Positions 62,363 to 64,000 of a stretch of DNA of 64,000 nt are shown here, piece after piece. Source of the stretch: Candidatus Nitrosoglobus terrae. GTDB taxonomy: Bacteria > Pseudomonadota > Gammaproteobacteria > Nitrosococcales > Nitrosococcaceae. The notes below the pieces were generated by a model. That model was not told the DNA's origin. It saw only the letters and a program-made list of their open reading frames with translations, and did not search any database. Location of the stretch: NCBI RefSeq assembly GCF_002356115.1, contig NZ_AP014836.1, forward strand, positions 992,001-1,056,000, read 5' to 3'. The translations under genes were made by a program, and so were the position numbers. Position 1 is the stretch's first letter, and every line of letters begins with the position of its first letter.

Positions 62363-64000
62363 TTACTTTACCCGCATCCCTGCCTGAGCACCTTCATCTG
62401 GATTGAGTAAATAAATCTCTTTACCGCCGGAGCCAGCTGCCAACACCATACCTTCAGAGACTCCAAAACGCATTTTTCGGGGTGCTAAATTGGCAATCAT
62501 AACCGTTAGGCGGCCTACTAGATTCTCAGGCGCATAAGCGGCTTTAATGCCAGCAAAAACTTGGCGGGTCTCACCGCCTATCTCTAACTCCAAGCGCAAT
62601 AGCTTTTCAGCGCCTTCTATTGCTTCTGCTTTTAATATTTTAGCCACTCTAAGATCGAGCTTAGCAAAATCTTCAAATTGAATTGTTTCAGCAATAGGGT
62701 TTGCAGCTAGGAAGGTGCTGGACTGAGGAAAATTTTCATTTTTTTTCAAGTGTTCTTTAGAATCTTCAAGCATAGTATTAATTTTAGCTTTTTCCACACG
62801 AACCAGCAGAGGTTCAAAATGATGAATAGCATGATTAAGCAAAGGTACGTGAGCATCAACCCAAGTAAGAGGCTTGCAATTGAGGAAGCTCTCGGTTTTT
62901 TTTGCCGTCATAGGCAGAACCGGTTTAAGGTAGAGTATTAATTGCCGAAAGAGGTTAAGGCCCAAGGTACAAATTTCTTGGACTTCTTGCCCTCGCTCTG
63001 GATTTTTAATGACTACCCAAGGTTTATGATTATCAATATAGCGATTGGCTTTATCCGCAAGTGCCATAATTTCCCGCATTGCATAGCCAAATTCTCGATT
63101 TTCATAAGCTTGGGCTAATCGATCATTGGCTATTGCAAATTCTGTAAACAAGTCCTCGTTAATTAAGCGATTTGAAAGCTGGTTACTAAAATGTTTATTA
63201 ATAAAGCCTGCACAGCGGCTAGCGATGTTTACTATCTTACCCACAAGATCCGCATTGACTCGAGCCATAAAATCTTCGAAATTAAGATCCAAATCTTCAA
63301 TTCCACTACTAAGCTTGGTGGCGAAATAATAACGTAAATATTCTGGGTTTAAATGATCTAAATAAGTACGAGCTTTAATAAAAGTTCCCCGAGATTTGGA
63401 CATTTTCTGGCCATTGACCGTTAAAAAACCATGGGCAAAAATAGCCGTGGGTAAACGAAAACCAGCACTGTGGAGCATAGCAGGCCAGAATAAAGCATGA
63501 AAATAAAGGATATCTTTGCCGATAAAATGATAAAGCTCAGCGGTACTTTCTGGGGTCATAAAAGCATCAAAATCAAGTCCTTTACGCTCACACAGATTCT
63601 TAAAGCTTGCTAGATACCCAATGGGTGCGTCTAACCAAACATAGAAGTATTTATCGGTAGTATCAGGAATTGGAAAGCCAAAATAAGGGGCATCGCGAGA
63701 GATATCCCAGTCTTGTAACCCAGTCTCAAACCATTCGTTTAATTTATTTGCCATTTCGTGCTGAAGATGACCATCTTCTCCCGTCCAAGATCTTAATAAG
63801 GACTCAAAATGACTTAATTTAAAGAAGTAATGTACTGATTCTCGTTCTACCGGTGGCATACCAGAGAGCACTGAGACAGCCTCTTTCAAATCAGTGGGAG
63901 AGTAAGTTGCTCCGCAAATTTCACAACTATCTCCATACTGATCAGGAGCTGCACAACGGGGACAGGTACCGCGAATAAATCGATCGGGTAAAAATATCCT
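62363..64000 (-). CDS. metG: Methionine-tRNA ligase (N-terminus outside the window)
   Basis: The frame is open to the window edge, so the start and the HIGH motif are missing. Visible parts: the zinc knuckle [18 protein letters not shown] at the very N-terminal side, [13 protein letters not shown], the [12 protein letters not shown] loop, the anticodon-binding helical domain, and a C-terminal tRNA-binding (Trbp111-like) domain with [20 protein letters not shown] and [13 protein letters not shown]. This is the long, dimeric, E. coli-type enzyme. metG next to rnfA is common in gammaproteobacteria. Confidence 0.97.
   Translation of the reverse strand, partial: RIFLPDRFIRGTCPRCAAPDQYGDSCEICGATYSPTDLKEAVSVLSGMPPVERESVHYFFKLSHFESLLRSWTGEDGHLQHEMANKLNEWFETGLQDWDISRDAPYFGFPIPDTTDKYFYVWLDAPIGYLASFKNLCERKGLDFDAFMTPESTAELYHFIGKDILYFHALFWPAMLHSAGFRLPTAIFAHGFLTVNGQKMSKSRGTFIKARTYLDHLNPEYLRYYFATKLSSGIEDLDLNFEDFMARVNADLVGKIVNIASRCAGFINKHFSNQLSNRLINEDLFTEFAIANDRLAQAYENREFGYAMREIMALADKANRYIDNHKPWVVIKNPERGQEVQEICTLGLNLFRQLILYLKPVLPMTAKKTESFLNCKPLTWVDAHVPLLNHAIHHFEPLLVRVEKAKINTMLEDSKEHLKKNENFPQSSTFLAANPIAETIQFEDFAKLDLRVAKILKAEAIEGAEKLLRLELEIGGETRQVFAGIKAAYAPENLVGRLTVMIANLAPRKMRFGVSEGMVLAAGSGGKEIYLLNPDEGAQAGMRVK

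Overview
The window is a chromosomal segment of a gammaproteobacterium with low GC for the group (roughly 40-45% by eye). The assignment rests on gene content and order: smc-zipA-ligA, mnmA-hflD, metG next to rnfABCDGE and then nth, a gamma-type gshA, and yoaA. A Chromatiales relative of the Nitrosococcus/Nitrosacidococcus kind is my guess; it is not proven here, and no ammonia-oxidation genes lie in the window.

Layout. 1-8893: the tail of one citrate synthase-superfamily gene and a complete second one, then a TonB-dependent receptor, a periplasmic ABC_sub_bind protein and a 1503-residue hybrid kinase/GGDEF/EAL protein, which look like one outer-membrane-to-c-di-GMP sensing module. 8909-12136 (-): a two-gene FtsX-type ABC exporter; its usual AttH-like partner lies 27 kb away at 38194-39354. 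12242-16478: a CPBP protease-like protein, hflD/mnmA, a sugar kinase and queF. 16552-23084: smc, zipA, ligA. 23186-27010: bfd behind a clear Fur box, a YjbQ protein, a lipase-like hydrolase, a 5'-truncated DprA-like remnant and three envelope proteins. 27084-32536: ettA, yoaA, gmd and a PEBP protein. 32615-33155 (-): crcB behind a fluoride riboswitch. 33270-38072 (-): a diheme cytochrome lipoprotein, glutathione reductase, a small membrane protein and gshA, spaced like one operon.

39456-45731 holds three copies of a secreted GWWWN-type protein. Copies 1 and 2 are inverted with respect to each other and share about 359 bp of exact identity; copy 3 is degenerate, with a frameshift at a run of eight G. 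Between copies 1 and 2 lie a persulfide dioxygenase-like enzyme, transaldolase, a PAP2 phosphatase and a BON lipoprotein. 45791-51911 encodes an AddB-like/AddA-like nuclease-helicase pair. 52845-53960 is a small phage graveyard: a frameshifted C-terminal piece of a T7-type single-subunit RNA polymerase, a terminator, and the tail of another phage-like gene that abuts the pyk stop codon. 53959-64000 (-) is housekeeping: pyk, an epoxide hydrolase-like protein, nth, the whole Rnf complex and the start-truncated metG.

The most notable observations are the T7-type RNA polymerase remnant with an unusual insertion, the inverted near-identical gene pair with its frameshifted third copy, the crcB riboswitch with a possible alternative-pairing expression platform, and a pair of look-alike promoters in front of pyk and nth. 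I saw no tRNA, rRNA, CRISPR array or intact insertion sequence.
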